Counted from the stretch's first letter, positions 47,706 to 57,230 are shown. The stretch: DNA of 64,000 nucleotides from Paulinella micropora (GCA_019918135.1 WBZZ01006900.1:62501-126500), one strand, 5' to 3'. The notes: generated from the sequence alone by a model not told the origin. Numbers and translations: made by a program.

Positions 47706-48592
47706 GACCCTCCAATAGGGGTTGTATACCTTCCTAGACACTTCCAAAAATAACTTCAACCTGGCTCTACACAATTGTATATATCTATGCAAAAAGTCCA
47801 CCAAGGACACCAAAAACCAAACAAACATCTAGACTGGCAAAGCGCCCGTTCATTCCAACAAATGGACGACCTACGGGCAAGTTTGTTAACAATATATAGT
47901 TAACAAATTTGTTCATAGGTGGACTCTTTATTCGGGCCCGATTGCCTTCCGTCTAATAAGGGGATCCGTAGCGCGCTGTGAGGGTATATATCCGCAATCT
48001 GTCCGCCAAAAGGCTAGATTGTGATTGTATAATTTTCTCCACCCCAGCAAGGGATCCGGCACACAACTTTGAGAATACATTCATCCCAGCCTACCGCCAA
48101 TAGGTCAGCTTGGGTGAATGTATTTTTACGTCCTGGCCTCGTTTAACCTCCGCCCCATCCAGGGAGCCCATGGAGCGACCGAAATGCCATGTCTGCGAGC
48201 ATACTGCATCTCCACGGCAACCTTATCTGTCTCCCAGCCAGGGAACCCGACCAATTCGGGAGAGCCAGAACAAAAGAAGTTACTCCTCACATTCGGATGA
48301 CAAGGGTCATCAAGGGGGGGGGGGGGGGAAGTGTAGAGCGAAATTGAAAATTCAAATTTGATAATTAAATTCGAAATCAAATTCGAATTTCGCACATGTT
48401 CCGAAATCCAAATCATTCGGAGTAACGCCTACAGTTACATTTCCTTCCTTCAATCGCCTATCTGATTCCTTTAAGGAAGAGAAGCCATCAACCTCGAGCC
48501 AAACCTCGACAGCCCACATATTCCTACCGCTCACATTTACCTCTCTACTCCTAATCAATAGGGGTTATCGGTATACACCTGGGAGGGGGGAT
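47706..48592 (+). other. 3' non-coding region of giant gypsy copy 2 with stem-loops
   Basis: It contains a hairpin near 47880-47910 (AGTTTGTTAAC pairing with GTTAACAAATT), stem-loops at about 47993-48022 (GCAATCT/AGATTGT) and 48078-48122 (ATACATTCA/TGAATGTAT with inner CCCAGC/GCTTGGG), and a palindromic AAATTCGAAATCAAATTCG block near 48345-48395. It ends in a polypurine tract GGGAGGGGGG. It is collinear with copy 1 (29691-30566). Confidence 0.7.
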
Positions 48593-48942
48593 TGTAGGCG
48601 CAGATAGGTAAATATGTTCTACTTTATTAATACCCCGTGTCGGTCTAGACACAATGAGAGATTGTTCCTATTTATAACACTCTTAACCGGATAATGATAA
48701 TATTACTAAAAAGGTCCGTTACCTTTTTAGGTCAGAATATATTATCGTTAGACCGGACAACGGGAACTGGCTGGTGTTTGCCTTGGTTGTTTTTGGGCTT
48801 CGCGAGTCTCCCACATTTTCCCGACCATCTTTGATCTTTATTTATATAAGTGAAGAAGATTGGGTTACTGGCGAAGTTGTTGAATTTGGTTGAGTAAAAG
48901 GATAGGCATCAATAAATATATTCTTTTGACATCGAACCGGCA
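48593..48942 (+). repeat. 3' LTR of giant gypsy copy 2
   Basis: It has about seven differences from the 5' LTR over 350 bp and is directly preceded by the polypurine tract GGGAGGGGGGAT. Confidence 0.9.
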
Positions 48943-49058
48943 AAATTATCCTTGCCACGGTCTGGAGGCTACGGAGCCTACGGTCCCTACGGAGGCTTTA
49001 GATATTCCTCAGTCTTCATATCGTTAGGACAGTTATCTGTTATTAAATATCGTACTAT

Positions 49059-49556
49059 TGTAACACTGAGTTACTACATTTGTTTCAACTCAAAGGTTCA
49101 ACCGTGACTTCGGGTCAACGTTATTAATTAACGTGGCCGGGAGCCTGAGGTTAATGAATAAGGATGCCACCGTGACAGCTTTGTGGAACTGACCAAGTTA
49201 CATCCTAACAACCTTCACCACTCAGGTAAACGGTCCACGTAGTACGTGTAAAATACATAGCCGGGATTTACAGGCCCTATCAGTGGGGCCCAAGCTTCCA
49301 AGCTCCCCCCATATCCTTTATCCTAATCATAGTATACTACTAACCGTCATGATTAAAACTTGTGACAGGACTCCGAGAACGGTATCATCAAGTTATGGTG
49401 ACTATGATCATGACATAGATGCTTCAAAACCGGAAATATAATAAGAATTCATCTTATAATACATTTAATAACAAGGAATCACTTCCACGAGTGAATTCCC
49501 GTTAACACTAAAAGCGAAATAACGATGTCACGTAGTAGTATACCGTGGGTGTTACA
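49059..49556 (-). repeat. solo LTR of gypsy family X
   Basis: The 498-bp sequence has perfect 8-bp inverted ends TGTAACAC and GTGTTACA and matches the family X LTR at 11045-11409. No internal region adjoins it on either side, so it is a solo LTR. A clear target duplication is not seen (left ACTAT, right CAGGG). Confidence 0.65.
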
Positions 49557-49740
49557 CAGGGCACGCCGCTCGAGGGGGAGAGGGGATTATGCCGGCCCCG
49601 GGCCCACCGTCCCCGGTATATATAATGGCGTTACTCTATGTTCTAGTCTGTTGGTTATCCTTGGCTTTGAGATTACGGAGTCCCTCTACGTTAGGTATTC
49701 CACAGTCTTCATGTCGTTAGATATGATTTATTAAGCTAGT
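49557..49740. repeat. unclassified repeat W, second copy
   Basis: It resembles the sequence around the giant gypsy insertion site (32990-33117 joined to 48946-49058). Shared blocks are GGGATTATGC.GGCC, TATAAAATGGC/TATATAATGGC and TTATCCTTGGC. The TATA-like element suggests a promoter-bearing repeat such as an LTR fragment. Confidence 0.45.
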
Positions 49741-49746
49741 AACTAT

Positions 49747-49861
49747 TCACGGTAACAGTTTTTCGTGGCAGTACATCTTTTTGACTTCGTCTGGGGACTG
49801 GCGGGAATGTTCTCATTGTTAGTTAAATTCATCGGCACGGTTCTGCAAGTGACAGTGACTG
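49747..49861 (+). CDS. possible host exon, hydrophobic segment
   Basis: After an acceptor-like GGTAACAG the sequence is open and encodes a hydrophobic stretch (FDFVWGLAGMFSLLVKFIG, then TVLQVTVTG) before a donor-like GTGAGA at 49862. This would suit one membrane helix. It is short and lacks a partner with proven phase, so it may be chance. Confidence 0.2.
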
Positions 49862-49913
49862 GTGAGAGGGGGATGCCCCAGAGACTTATTATTATTATTA
49901 TTATTATTATTAT

Positions 49914-50207
49914 GGACACCGTGATAGCCCAGTGGTCAAGTTCTACCATCTGGGCCCTGTCGCCAGTTCGATTCCCGTCGGTGCCACCAGTATTTTCATT
50001 GAACATACCGGTCTATTTCTGGACCAGTATTTTCATTGAACATACCGGCCCGTCTGGAAGTGTTGGAACTGCCCTTGCGGGGGTGTTATTAGAGCTTATC
50101 GTCAATTCTTCGTACTCCCCTCACGGGTGAGACGATGGAGGCGCATGTGCAGAAATGCATCAGCCATTGACAGAGAAGCACTATTATTATTATTATTATT
50201 ATTATTA

Positions 50208-50287
<80 letters not shown>
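49914..50287 (+). mobile_element. tRNA-derived SINE, copy 2, with (TTA)n tail
   Basis: The SINE unit is 49914-50181, the tail 50182-50287. Relative to copy 1 it carries a 36-bp internal duplication of the ACCAGTATTTTCATTGAAC segment. The A and B boxes are intact. Confidence 0.85.
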
Positions 50288-50553
50288 GGACACCGTGATA
50301 GCCCAGTGGTCAAGTTCTACCATCTGGGCCCTGTCGCCAGTTCGATTCCCGTCGGTGCCACCAGTATTTTCATTGAACATACCGATCCGTCTGGACCAGT
50401 ATTTTCATTGAACATACCGGCCCGTCTGGAAGTGTTGGAACTGCCCTTGCGGGGGTGTCATTAGAGCTTATCGTCAATTCTTCGTACTCCCCTCACGGGT
50501 GAGACGATGGAGGCGCATGTGCAGAAATGCATCAGCCATTGACAGAGAAGCAC

Positions 50554-50650
<97 letters not shown>

Positions 50651-50653
50651 TAT
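50288..50653 (+). mobile_element. tRNA-derived SINE, copy 3, with (TTA)n tail
   Basis: The unit is 50288-50553, the tail about 100 bp. It starts exactly where the tail of copy 2 ends and shares its internal duplication, so the two are closely related or one is a local duplicate. Confidence 0.85.
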
Positions 50654-50884
50654 GGACACCGTGATAGCCCAGTGGTCAAGTTCTACCATCTGGGTCCTGT
50701 CGCCAGTTCGATTCCCGTCGGTGCCACCAGTATTTTCATTGAACATACCGGTCCGTCTGGAAGTGTTGGAACCGCCCTTGCGGGGGTGTCATTAGAGCCT
50801 ATCGTCAATTCTTCGTACTCCCCTCACGGGTGAGACGATGGAGGCGCATGTGCAGATTTGCATCAGCCATTGACAGAGAAGCAC

Positions 50885-50934
<50 letters not shown>
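50654..50934 (+). mobile_element. tRNA-derived SINE, copy 4, with (TTA)n tail
   Basis: The unit is 50654-50884, tail to 50934. It lacks the internal duplication, like copy 1. Confidence 0.85.
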
Positions 50935-50935
<1 letters not shown>

Positions 50936-51002
50936 GACACAAACACTGTTTTAATAGAATACTTGCCACTCGTAGAGCTGAGTGGGAAGCAGAAGAGATA
51001 AA

Positions 51003-51140
51003 ATGGAAGAGGTATCTGACCGTATCAAGAGATACAAAAAGAGAAAACATGAAGTTAAAAAAAAAAAGTTAAAAAAAGAAGAACAAGAAAAAAAGCAATC
51101 AAATTTCGAAGCTCGTTGTCAATTGAAAGGATGCATATAA
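51003..51140 (+). CDS. possible terminal exon or small ORF, Lys-rich coiled coil
   Basis: From ATG at 51003 the frame runs 45 codons to TAA: MEEVSDRIKRYKKRKHEV, a Lys/Glu-rich helix, and the end NFEARCQLKGCI. An acceptor-like AG lies just upstream in TCGTAG and AGCAG. Lys-rich A-tracts can give such frames by chance, and no family is recognised. It may be the end of a host gene whose earlier exons lie to the left of the SINE array. Confidence 0.25.
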   Translation: MEEVSDRIKRYKKRKHEVKKKKLKKEEQEKKQSNFEARCQLKGCI

Positions 51141-51500
51141 TAATATAAATACACACAGAAATACACAGACGTGCATGACAATTCATGTCAATTCATGTGT
51201 AATGTATCAAAGTAGCATGTATGTATGTGTATGCAACATATTTACATATAGGCACACATAGATACATACCTACGGGTACACACGGGTACGTACAAGTATA
51301 GATTTTTACACACATGAAGACATACATATTCACTGATACTTACATGCACGTATATGTACACACATGCACGGAAACCCCAATATTTGCATACTAGATGTAA
51401 GAAAATGTATTGTAAAGCAAAGAAAAGGAAAAGAAGAGTTTAGAATATAAAAAATTCCACCTTAGACGGCCGCACTTCTGAATACGTTCTCCAAAAATAC
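51141..51500. other. no gene seen; CA/TA-rich microsatellite-like stretch
   Basis: The stretch is dominated by ACATAC, ACACAC and TATGTA motifs and has no usable frame. Confidence 0.6.
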
Positions 51501-51936
51501 ATGTCCAGCTTGACGTACCTAGACTTGCTGTGTGAGTTTTGTAAACATACAAATATATCATGTGAGGTGCCAACATTTCATAGGAGAGCATACCAGACCC
51601 AACAGCACGCCTACACATCGAACCCCAGCAATCGTTCATCCATCCCCTTTTCAGACAAGAAAATCAAAAGCTCGTATCCAGGCGACCACACGCGCATTCA
51701 ACATTCCTACACCAATGACACTTTCAACTATGTTACCCAGTCTTCGCAGACGCATCAAATTGCTCGGACAGCATTGGCCAAGCACAAGGACCAAGAAGCA
51801 CACACAACCAGACCTCCTTAACCTGCCACTTACCATGCAAAATACTTGTGACGTCGTGACAAACACGTCCCAAAAAGCATCGCAAAAAGTAACAAGGACC
51901 CTGTCGCTCCTGCACAGCGAGAAACATTATTCCTGA
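51501..51936 (+). other. ambiguous open frames, coding status unclear
   Basis: Two overlapping plus-strand frames of 106 and 134 codons are open here. One contains a basic stretch, MLPSLRRRIKLLGQHW. A polypyrimidine tract ending CCCCTTTTCAG at about 51655 could be an acceptor. Nothing similar occurs elsewhere in the window, and no domain is seen. Confidence 0.2.
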
Positions 51937-52130
51937 GTCTCCAACCGAAGGAATTCAAGTGATTCACGACTCCAAATCACTGTCAAATCCCCCCCTCTTC
52001 GACCTCCGAATCCATTTTTACGTTTGTGTGCCTCTGTCCATCACATTTTTCGCCAAGCTTTTAGTCTGCTTTTGCTTTTTTTTTTTCTTTCGGATTCGGT
52101 TGTTGTTTTCACTTGCACACTTTTCAATCA

Positions 52131-52225
52131 GTATGGAAATTATTCATATGTTGTGCATGAAGTCCGACTTTGTGACCTTTCACCAAAATGGAAAACAATT
52201 GAAAACTACAGTCCGAAAAAAAGCG
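52131..52225 (+). CDS. possible host exon immediately before the viral element
   Basis: A long pyrimidine tract and CACTTTTCAATCAG precede 52131, and a consensus donor GTAAGT starts at 52226. The 95-bp block is open in a frame reading YGNYSYVVHEVRLCDLSP, then KWKTIENYSPKKS, which has natural protein composition. If real, the Polinton-like element lies in the following intron. A second frame is also open, so the phase is not fixed. Confidence 0.35.
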
Positions 52226-52249
52226 GTAAGTTAATGGCTCAAATGGGTC

Positions 52250-52700
52250 GAAAAATGCCTTTAAATTGCCATCCTCGCGCCCCCTAACTGGCACCAGCGA
52301 AACCCCAAAAACAACAGCGGCCTGTGCTTTGATTCGCCTAGCCTCAAAAAACGAGGGGATAGGGGGGGGGGGGTTTCTAGGCTTCGCCTCTCACCCCCTC
52401 CCCTTATTTTGCTACCAGAGCAAAAACTTTCATTTTAAGAGATTTTACGCATAAATCCCCGTTTTTACACATATCCCCACAAAAACACAAAAAGCGAGCA
52501 AGCGAGGAAAAAAAGAAAATCCAATCCCACAAAAATCGTGGGTTTTGTGGAAAAAAATAAAGAAACGCCAATTTCGTCCGCACTTTACGACAAAGATTAT
52601 TGCGATGACCATTTCGGCCCTTTGGTCCCCGAAATAAAAAAAGGAAATCTACAAATCAAATATGACCTTTTTCTTTTTGTGTCTTTTGGTTTCAATTTAT
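52250..52700. other. left terminal non-coding region of the PLV
   Basis: It has G and A runs, repeated GCGAGCAAGCGAGG, and a hairpin CCACAAAA/TTTTGTGG near 52530-52552. This would suit a terminal region, but the inverted partner is not available. Confidence 0.35.
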
Positions 52701-52702
52701 AA

Positions 52703-52717
52703 AAATATATATATAAG
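52703..52717 (+). promoter_or_regulatory. TATATATAAG promoter-like motif of the first PLV gene
   Basis: AATATATATATAAG abuts the ATG at 52718. A matching ACATATATATAAGAC abuts the ATG at 53053. The same motif so close to two starts suggests a viral promoter with very short leaders. Confidence 0.45.
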
Positions 52718-53011
52718 ATGTCAAACAAACAGAATAACGATATGTCATTATTCATACAAGCTGATAACGAATTGAAAGAAAAATGCAATAGATATTTTCC
52801 CGAAGCACAAGCTGACGACCTTTCAATTGAACTATATACGAGAAAAGAAATAATTGAACGATACAGAAAAGCGAATGACTTTTGGGATAAACAAGTTCAG
52901 GAAATAGCAAATAAACCGAACAAATCAAAAAAAGAATTATATAAGATGACTATTTGTATTGAAGCAAAAAAACAATTAAATGTTAGAATGGCCTTACATA
53001 ATATTAAATAA
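52718..53011 (+). CDS. small PLV protein, unknown function
   Basis: The 97-residue product (MSNKQNNDMSLFIQADNELK at the start) is charged and mainly helical, with an acidic middle (EAQADDLSIELYTRKE) and a basic second half (KPNKSKKELYKM). There are no membrane segments or Cys clusters. It is the first gene of the rightward replication block, 41 bp upstream of the next. A TATATATAAG motif lies directly before the ATG, which supports the start. No family is recognised; it could be a DNA-binding or regulatory early protein, but that is a guess from position. Confidence 0.7.
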   Translation: MSNKQNNDMSLFIQADNELKEKCNRYFPEAQADDLSIELYTRKEIIERYRKANDFWDKQVQEIANKPNKSKKELYKMTICIEAKKQLNVRMALHNIK

Positions 53012-53037
53012 TTATTTACATTAATAAAAATAATATT

Positions 53038-53052
53038 ACATATATATAAGAC
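53038..53052 (+). promoter_or_regulatory. TATATATAAG promoter-like motif of the second PLV gene
   Basis: ACATATATATAAGAC ends at the ATG at 53053 and matches the motif before 52718. Confidence 0.45.
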
Positions 53053-53256
53053 ATGCCACGACCAAAGATATATGAAGGAGACGAAAGGAGAAAAAGGAAT
53101 AATGAGAAAGCTCTCGCATACTATTACCGTAATAAAGATAGATTAAACGAAGAACGGCGAGCCAAAGCACAGAAGTTAATACAATATACACAAGATATAG
53201 AAGAATCCAAAAAGAAGATACAGGAGTTAGAAGAGCGACTGAGTAAGTCAAATTAA
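53053..53256 (+). CDS. small basic coiled-coil PLV protein
   Basis: The 67-residue product starts MPRPKIYEGDERRKRNNEKA and has a basic stretch with YYYRNKDRLNEERR, followed by a leucine/isoleucine heptad region (IEESKKKIQELEERLSK). A basic region followed by a coiled coil resembles bZIP-like viral DNA-binding proteins. YYxRNK-type sequences are also common in small proteins of algal viruses. Function is not known. It lies between the first small gene and the polymerase-helicase gene on the same strand and has its own TATATATAAG motif. Confidence 0.7.
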   Translation: MPRPKIYEGDERRKRNNEKALAYYYRNKDRLNEERRAKAQKLIQYTQDIEESKKKIQELEERLSKSN

Positions 53257-53364
53257 TCAATAATTTTTTTTGGTAAACATTTTACATCTAAACAAATAAT
53301 GTATATATATGTAAAGCATTAATTAATTATTTTTCAAAAAATTTATCCTGCCTATCTATATACA

Positions 53365-56300
53365 ATGGACCAATACCAACCAGAACTATTTCCGCTCTAC
53401 CAAATTGAGCGACGAGGCGACTACATCAGAGAAGGAGGCAAAAGAAGATGGTATCGCATTACCACTCCAACCGCACTGCGACTTATAAACAGACTAACGG
53501 GTGGCCGTCCCGAACTAGTCGGCAGACAAGGCTCACTCGTTATACCATATGCTCCAGGATGGGAAGCTCGTCTCCAAGAGCTAAACCCAAATACAAGCTA
53601 TCTCGTTCATCTGGATTATGAAGGATATCATGGACCAGTCAGAGGAATATACCAAGCTAACGTATTGAAGCGAACAATCAATACTGTTAGAAACTTTGTA
53701 GAACGGCAAGCCAGATTTTACGAACAAAGAGAAGACAAAGACCTTAAAGTCATTACCATTGACCAAGTTAATCCGCTAAATCATATTATCATACCAATGG
53801 CGCAGGGTGAAATAAACTGTGTGCTAGAATGTATTATGAAAGACTTTCCAAACCCAAACAATAGAAAACGAAAACGAGACAGTGTGATACTAGACCGCTT
53901 TAAGGAAATCAAATACGCCACAGCAAAGGACATTGACGAAATGGAAGACTTCATCCGATGTAGGATTTATGTATTTGATGGTATGAATATATTATGGCGA
54001 GCATCTACTAAGGAATACCCGAAACAGATAATAATCAGATGTAATGATTATCACGCCACATTAATACAAGGAAAACAAAAAGACGTTTGTATCCAACACA
54101 TTAAATCTATTGAACTATTATACGACATTAACGAAAACATACCAGAGCCACGACCCCAATATGCTACTAACCACGAAGCAAGTAATGTGAAACTATCTAC
54201 GAACCAATATGAAAACAAATGGGTATCGCAGGAAGAACTGAACAATATCCAAACCAAACTCGAATTAGAACATAAGGAGTGTTATTCAATGACAGACCAA
54301 TCTGGAAACATTGTAGGAATAGTAGACAAAGAAAACAAACTAAACTACAAATGCTTAGACCGTTTCAAACACGCATCATTCGTTCCTAAAGATACTCCCG
54401 CTTGGTCATTACCATCATACTTCAAACAATTATTTATATACACTCTCATAGAAAAACATAAGCCTAAGTTCCATACACAAATTACGGAGCCCAACATACT
54501 AAGGCACGTGAAATCTGGTCAAATACCATTTCATCATATCTTTAAGCACCGTGCTAAGAACCCGAGCAAGATACACCAGATTGATATGGTCAAAGCATAT
54601 ACAAATGCTTCGTTAGGTAATATGGGCGAAATGTCGTCATACTTCAATGAATATCCAACGGCGCCTCGCAACATACTTAACATAAACCAAAATATGACAC
54701 AAGAATACTACAATATGGTCAAACCTCTACACGGTTATGTGGTTTTTGATTACGACCAGACGCACCTCAAAGTTCCAACCTTCTTCAACGGCTACACCAC
54801 AAAAGGAACCCAATGCCAACCCATACCCGAATTGTTATATATGTTTGACCAAGGAGTTAAGATATTTATTAAGAGACTATATGTAGCAGACGACCACTTC
54901 AACCCCTTCAAAACCTTCTCGGAAGAAATATCAACTATGGAAGAGTATTACTGCGATAAGCCTGGATACGAACAAAACACCTTAGCCAACGCAACTAACT
55001 TACTGGTAGGCTCTCTTAATACTAACATACACCGAACTCAGCAAGTGTCTACCATTTCCAAATCATACAACGAGCGAATACATTTTATGATGAAAGAAAA
55101 AGGGTATAGGTTATTGTTCCTGAAACGAGTTCCATACGACAAAGAAAGGTACGCCGAAATGAAGGACGACCTGCTACCAGAGCGAATGATTTACACATAC
55201 CAAGACACAAACCCAACAGACAACATATTTCAAATGTCTCATTTAAGTGGTTATGTGCTAGCATACCAAAAGATAGTTCTTCACAACCAAATGTTAAAGC
55301 TTGTAAATAGTGGGCGGACTTTACTATATTCTAATACAGACAGTATCGCATACGAAGGCGAATATATGAAAATAGGAAAGGAATTTCGCCCCGAGGTTTT
55401 AGAACAGGATGAGTTCATAGCCCCACAACTTAATATGACTTGTTTCGTTTCCTACATAAATGGCGAACCGCAGATAACATACCAGCGACATAGCGGTTTC
55501 AAAGATAAATTACCATTACAGAAATTCTTAGAAACGCCACATAAACAATATCCAGAGTTCTCCGCCTTTGAAGATACAGAGCTTCCTGACTATAGCACCA
55601 AAGACGAATACAAACCTTTACCAGAACAAGAATTATTACTCATTCACGGCAAAGCTGGAACGGGTAAATCTGAAATGATTAAATACCTAACTGGTCAGCC
55701 ATCAAAATACACTAACACACATTTCAAAGAAAAAAAGACTTTATCAACCGCTATGACACACAATGCCCGCCAAGTTATTAATTCTGAATATACACTCCAA
55801 AAAATACTGACAATGCTATATCATAGACTTCCGCTACCGATACCAGTAGGCGAACAAGCAATTAATCACAGAATAACTATTGATGAAGTTTCTATGCTTA
55901 CTTCTAAGAATTTAGAAAGTCTGGACCATATGCTTAGAAAATACACCAAAATCAACAGACCATTCGGCGGCGTATCTATCGTCTTATTCGGCCACTTAGC
56001 ACAGCTTCCTTGCCCAGATCCAACATCCGAACCATTCCACAAGGCAAAAACTTTCAAGCTATTTACAAAAATAAATCTTGATACGAATTACAGACAGGCC
56101 AAAGACCTAGTTCTACAATCTATCTTAAATAAGGTAGAAGACTATTACAAGGTCGGCGGCAATGAGCTCAGCCAGCATAAAGCAAAAGACTGCCTACCTG
56201 ATATACTAACACTTGAAGAATTAGATGCTCTTAATAAGCAAGTTAAGCCGCACCCTAAGCCGACCGACAAAAACCCGCCTTTAATATTACACCACTCTAA

Positions 56301-56670
56301 CAACAATGTTCATGAAAGCAATAACAAAATGCTACAAAATAAACCTCTTAAAACAGGTCATCAGGTCGTGTTTCGTTGTAATACAAAGGTTGTTCATAAT
56401 GGCGATATTCATACTATTACTAAAGATACTAAAGAACATATATTCATTACGATTGACAATATTGAGCAGAAATTTGATAGAAAAAAAACGATACCAGACA
56501 AGAAACCGTATGCTGACATCCAGCCGACATTCTCATCCACCATCCACTGCGCACAAGGCCGAACAACACCAGTGTGGATAAATATAGACAACGTGTCAAT
56601 GAATTTGTTATATGTCGCTTTAAGTCGTGCCACCTGCTTGAACGATGTTGGACTATCAAATGAATTATGA
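53365..56670 (+). CDS. PLV DNA polymerase (family B-like) fused to a Pif1/RecD-like SF1 helicase
   Basis: The 1,101-residue product has at least three parts. The N-terminal 250 residues hold a region with C152 and H230 in an OTU/papain-like spacing (GEINCVLECIMKDFP and YHATLIQG), function unsure. The middle has polymerase-like motifs: a motif A-like IDMVKAYTNA (D407), an NLLVGSLN block near 545, and a motif C-like YSNTDS (655-660). The C-terminal part is an SF1B helicase: Walker A GKAGTGKS (762-769), DEVSM (840), GHLAQLP (about 877-881), NYRQ (908-911), and YVALSRAT (1083-1090). Such a protein would replicate and unwind viral DNA. The polymerase family is inferred from three motifs; the helicase is firm. 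The start at 53365 follows an AT-rich leader. Confidence 0.8.
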   Translation: MDQYQPELFPLYQIERRGDYIREGGKRRWYRITTPTALRLINRLTGGRPELVGRQGSLVIPYAPGWEARLQELNPNTSYLVHLDYEGYHGPVRGIYQANVLKRTINTVRNFVERQARFYEQREDKDLKVITIDQVNPLNHIIIPMAQGEINCVLECIMKDFPNPNNRKRKRDSVILDRFKEIKYATAKDIDEMEDFIRCRIYVFDGMNILWRASTKEYPKQIIIRCNDYHATLIQGKQKDVCIQHIKSIELLYDINENIPEPRPQYATNHEASNVKLSTNQYENKWVSQEELNNIQTKLELEHKECYSMTDQSGNIVGIVDKENKLNYKCLDRFKHASFVPKDTPAWSLPSYFKQLFIYTLIEKHKPKFHTQITEPNILRHVKSGQIPFHHIFKHRAKNPSKIHQIDMVKAYTNASLGNMGEMSSYFNEYPTAPRNILNINQNMTQEYYNMVKPLHGYVVFDYDQTHLKVPTFFNGYTTKGTQCQPIPELLYMFDQGVKIFIKRLYVADDHFNPFKTFSEEISTMEEYYCDKPGYEQNTLANATNLLVGSLNTNIHRTQQVSTISKSYNERIHFMMKEKGYRLLFLKRVPYDKERYAEMKDDLLPERMIYTYQDTNPTDNIFQMSHLSGYVLAYQKIVLHNQMLKLVNSGRTLLYSNTDSIAYEGEYMKIGKEFRPEVLEQDEFIAPQLNMTCFVSYINGEPQITYQRHSGFKDKLPLQKFLETPHKQYPEFSAFEDTELPDYSTKDEYKPLPEQELLLIHGKAGTGKSEMIKYLTGQPSKYTNTHFKEKKTLSTAMTHNARQVINSEYTLQKILTMLYHRLPLPIPVGEQAINHRITIDEVSMLTSKNLESLDHMLRKYTKINRPFGGVSIVLFGHLAQLPCPDPTSEPFHKAKTFKLFTKINLDTNYRQAKDLVLQSILNKVEDYYKVGGNELSQHKAKDCLPDILTLEELDALNKQVKPHPKPTDKNPPLILHHSNNNVHESNNKMLQNKPLKTGHQVVFRCNTKVVHNGDIHTITKDTKEHIFITIDNIEQKFDRKKTIPDKKPYADIQPTFSSTIHCAQGRTTPVWINIDNVSMNLLYVALSRATCLNDVGLSNEL

Positions 56671-56681
56671 ACAGGTAAACT

Positions 56682-57230
56682 TTATAGATATATTTTTTTA
56701 GCTCCTTTACCTTTGAAGCTCCTAATCATATGAACGCCCATCGTCGGCTTCACTAGCTTAGTATTTACCGCCGTCGCCCCTAGTAATGAAACGGGGTCGT
56801 ACTTAGTTCGGTAGTTCGTGGTCAGCCTCGCTGTCTTCGCCCTCTTTCCTTTCGGGTTTACCCTAGTGGCTACTCTATCAATCACTCCTTCAATGAGATC
56901 CTTCGTGCTACTGCCTTTATTGTATGTGGTCGCCCTTACACCCGTCTGTCGGCTCAGGTCTTTCGCTATCGTCCCGCCAAGGCTATGACCCGTCAGCTCT
57001 ACATTATCCTTACCATATTTCTTTATGACTTCGTCAACCAGCTTCTGCTCTTCTTTGTATCTCGGAGTTCTTTTTAATACTCCCTTTACTAATGCGACGT
57101 CAGTTAGCAAATCCCTCTTATCAGCACTTCCTCTAAATGCTACAATAGCTTTACCATCTTTCTCGTACACGGTCGATTTCTCTTTGCTTGTACGATGTCT
57201 ACCCTTACTAGACTGTGTGAGAAGTTCCAA
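56682..57230 (-). CDS. class 3 lipase-like alpha/beta hydrolase of the PLV
   Basis: The product carries the nucleophile elbow GHSLGG (serine at 56982-56984), an upstream oxyanion-type segment VAFRGSADKRDLLTDV, and later YDPVSLLG and GVHMI blocks that can supply the Asp and His of the triad. This is the layout of the class 3 (fungal-type) lipase family, which hydrolyses acyl esters. Related lipases occur in several PLVs and virophages and may help membrane passage. About 180 residues are seen. The 5' border cannot be set from the sequence, because it meets a plus-strand ExoX-C-like segment near 57240. A basic C-terminus (FKGKGAKKIYL) is present. Confidence 0.75.
   Translation of the reverse strand: MELLTQSSKGRHRTSKEKSTVYEKDGKAIVAFRGSADKRDLLTDVALVKGVLKRTPRYKEEQKLVDEVIKKYGKDNVELTGHSLGGTIAKDLSRQTGVRATTYNKGSSTKDLIEGVIDRVATRVNPKGKRAKTARLTTNYRTKYDPVSLLGATAVNTKLVKPTMGVHMIRSFKGKGAKKIYL

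Larger units (their letters stand above)
33118..48945 (+). mobile_element. giant Ty3/gypsy LTR retrotransposon, copy 2, complete length
   Basis: The element is about 15.8 kb between LTRs of about 352 bp that are near 98% identical. TTAT flanks both ends (33114-33117 and 48946-48949), and a related empty site, GTTGGTTATCCTTGGC, is seen near 49650. A primer binding site, long leader, gag, protease, RT/RNase H, integrase with a conserved extra module, a non-coding spacer, ORF3, a structured 3' non-coding region and a polypurine tract follow in order. Typical gypsy elements are 5-8 kb, so this is very large. The coding part has a dozen or more breaks in spite of the young LTRs. It is best read as a fossil copy moved in trans. 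Confidence 0.9.

Noticed and set aside
50127-50795. Long open frames of poly-Leu, poly-Asn and poly-Ile on both strands
   Set aside because: They are translations of (TTA)n tails of the SINEs and carry no domain.
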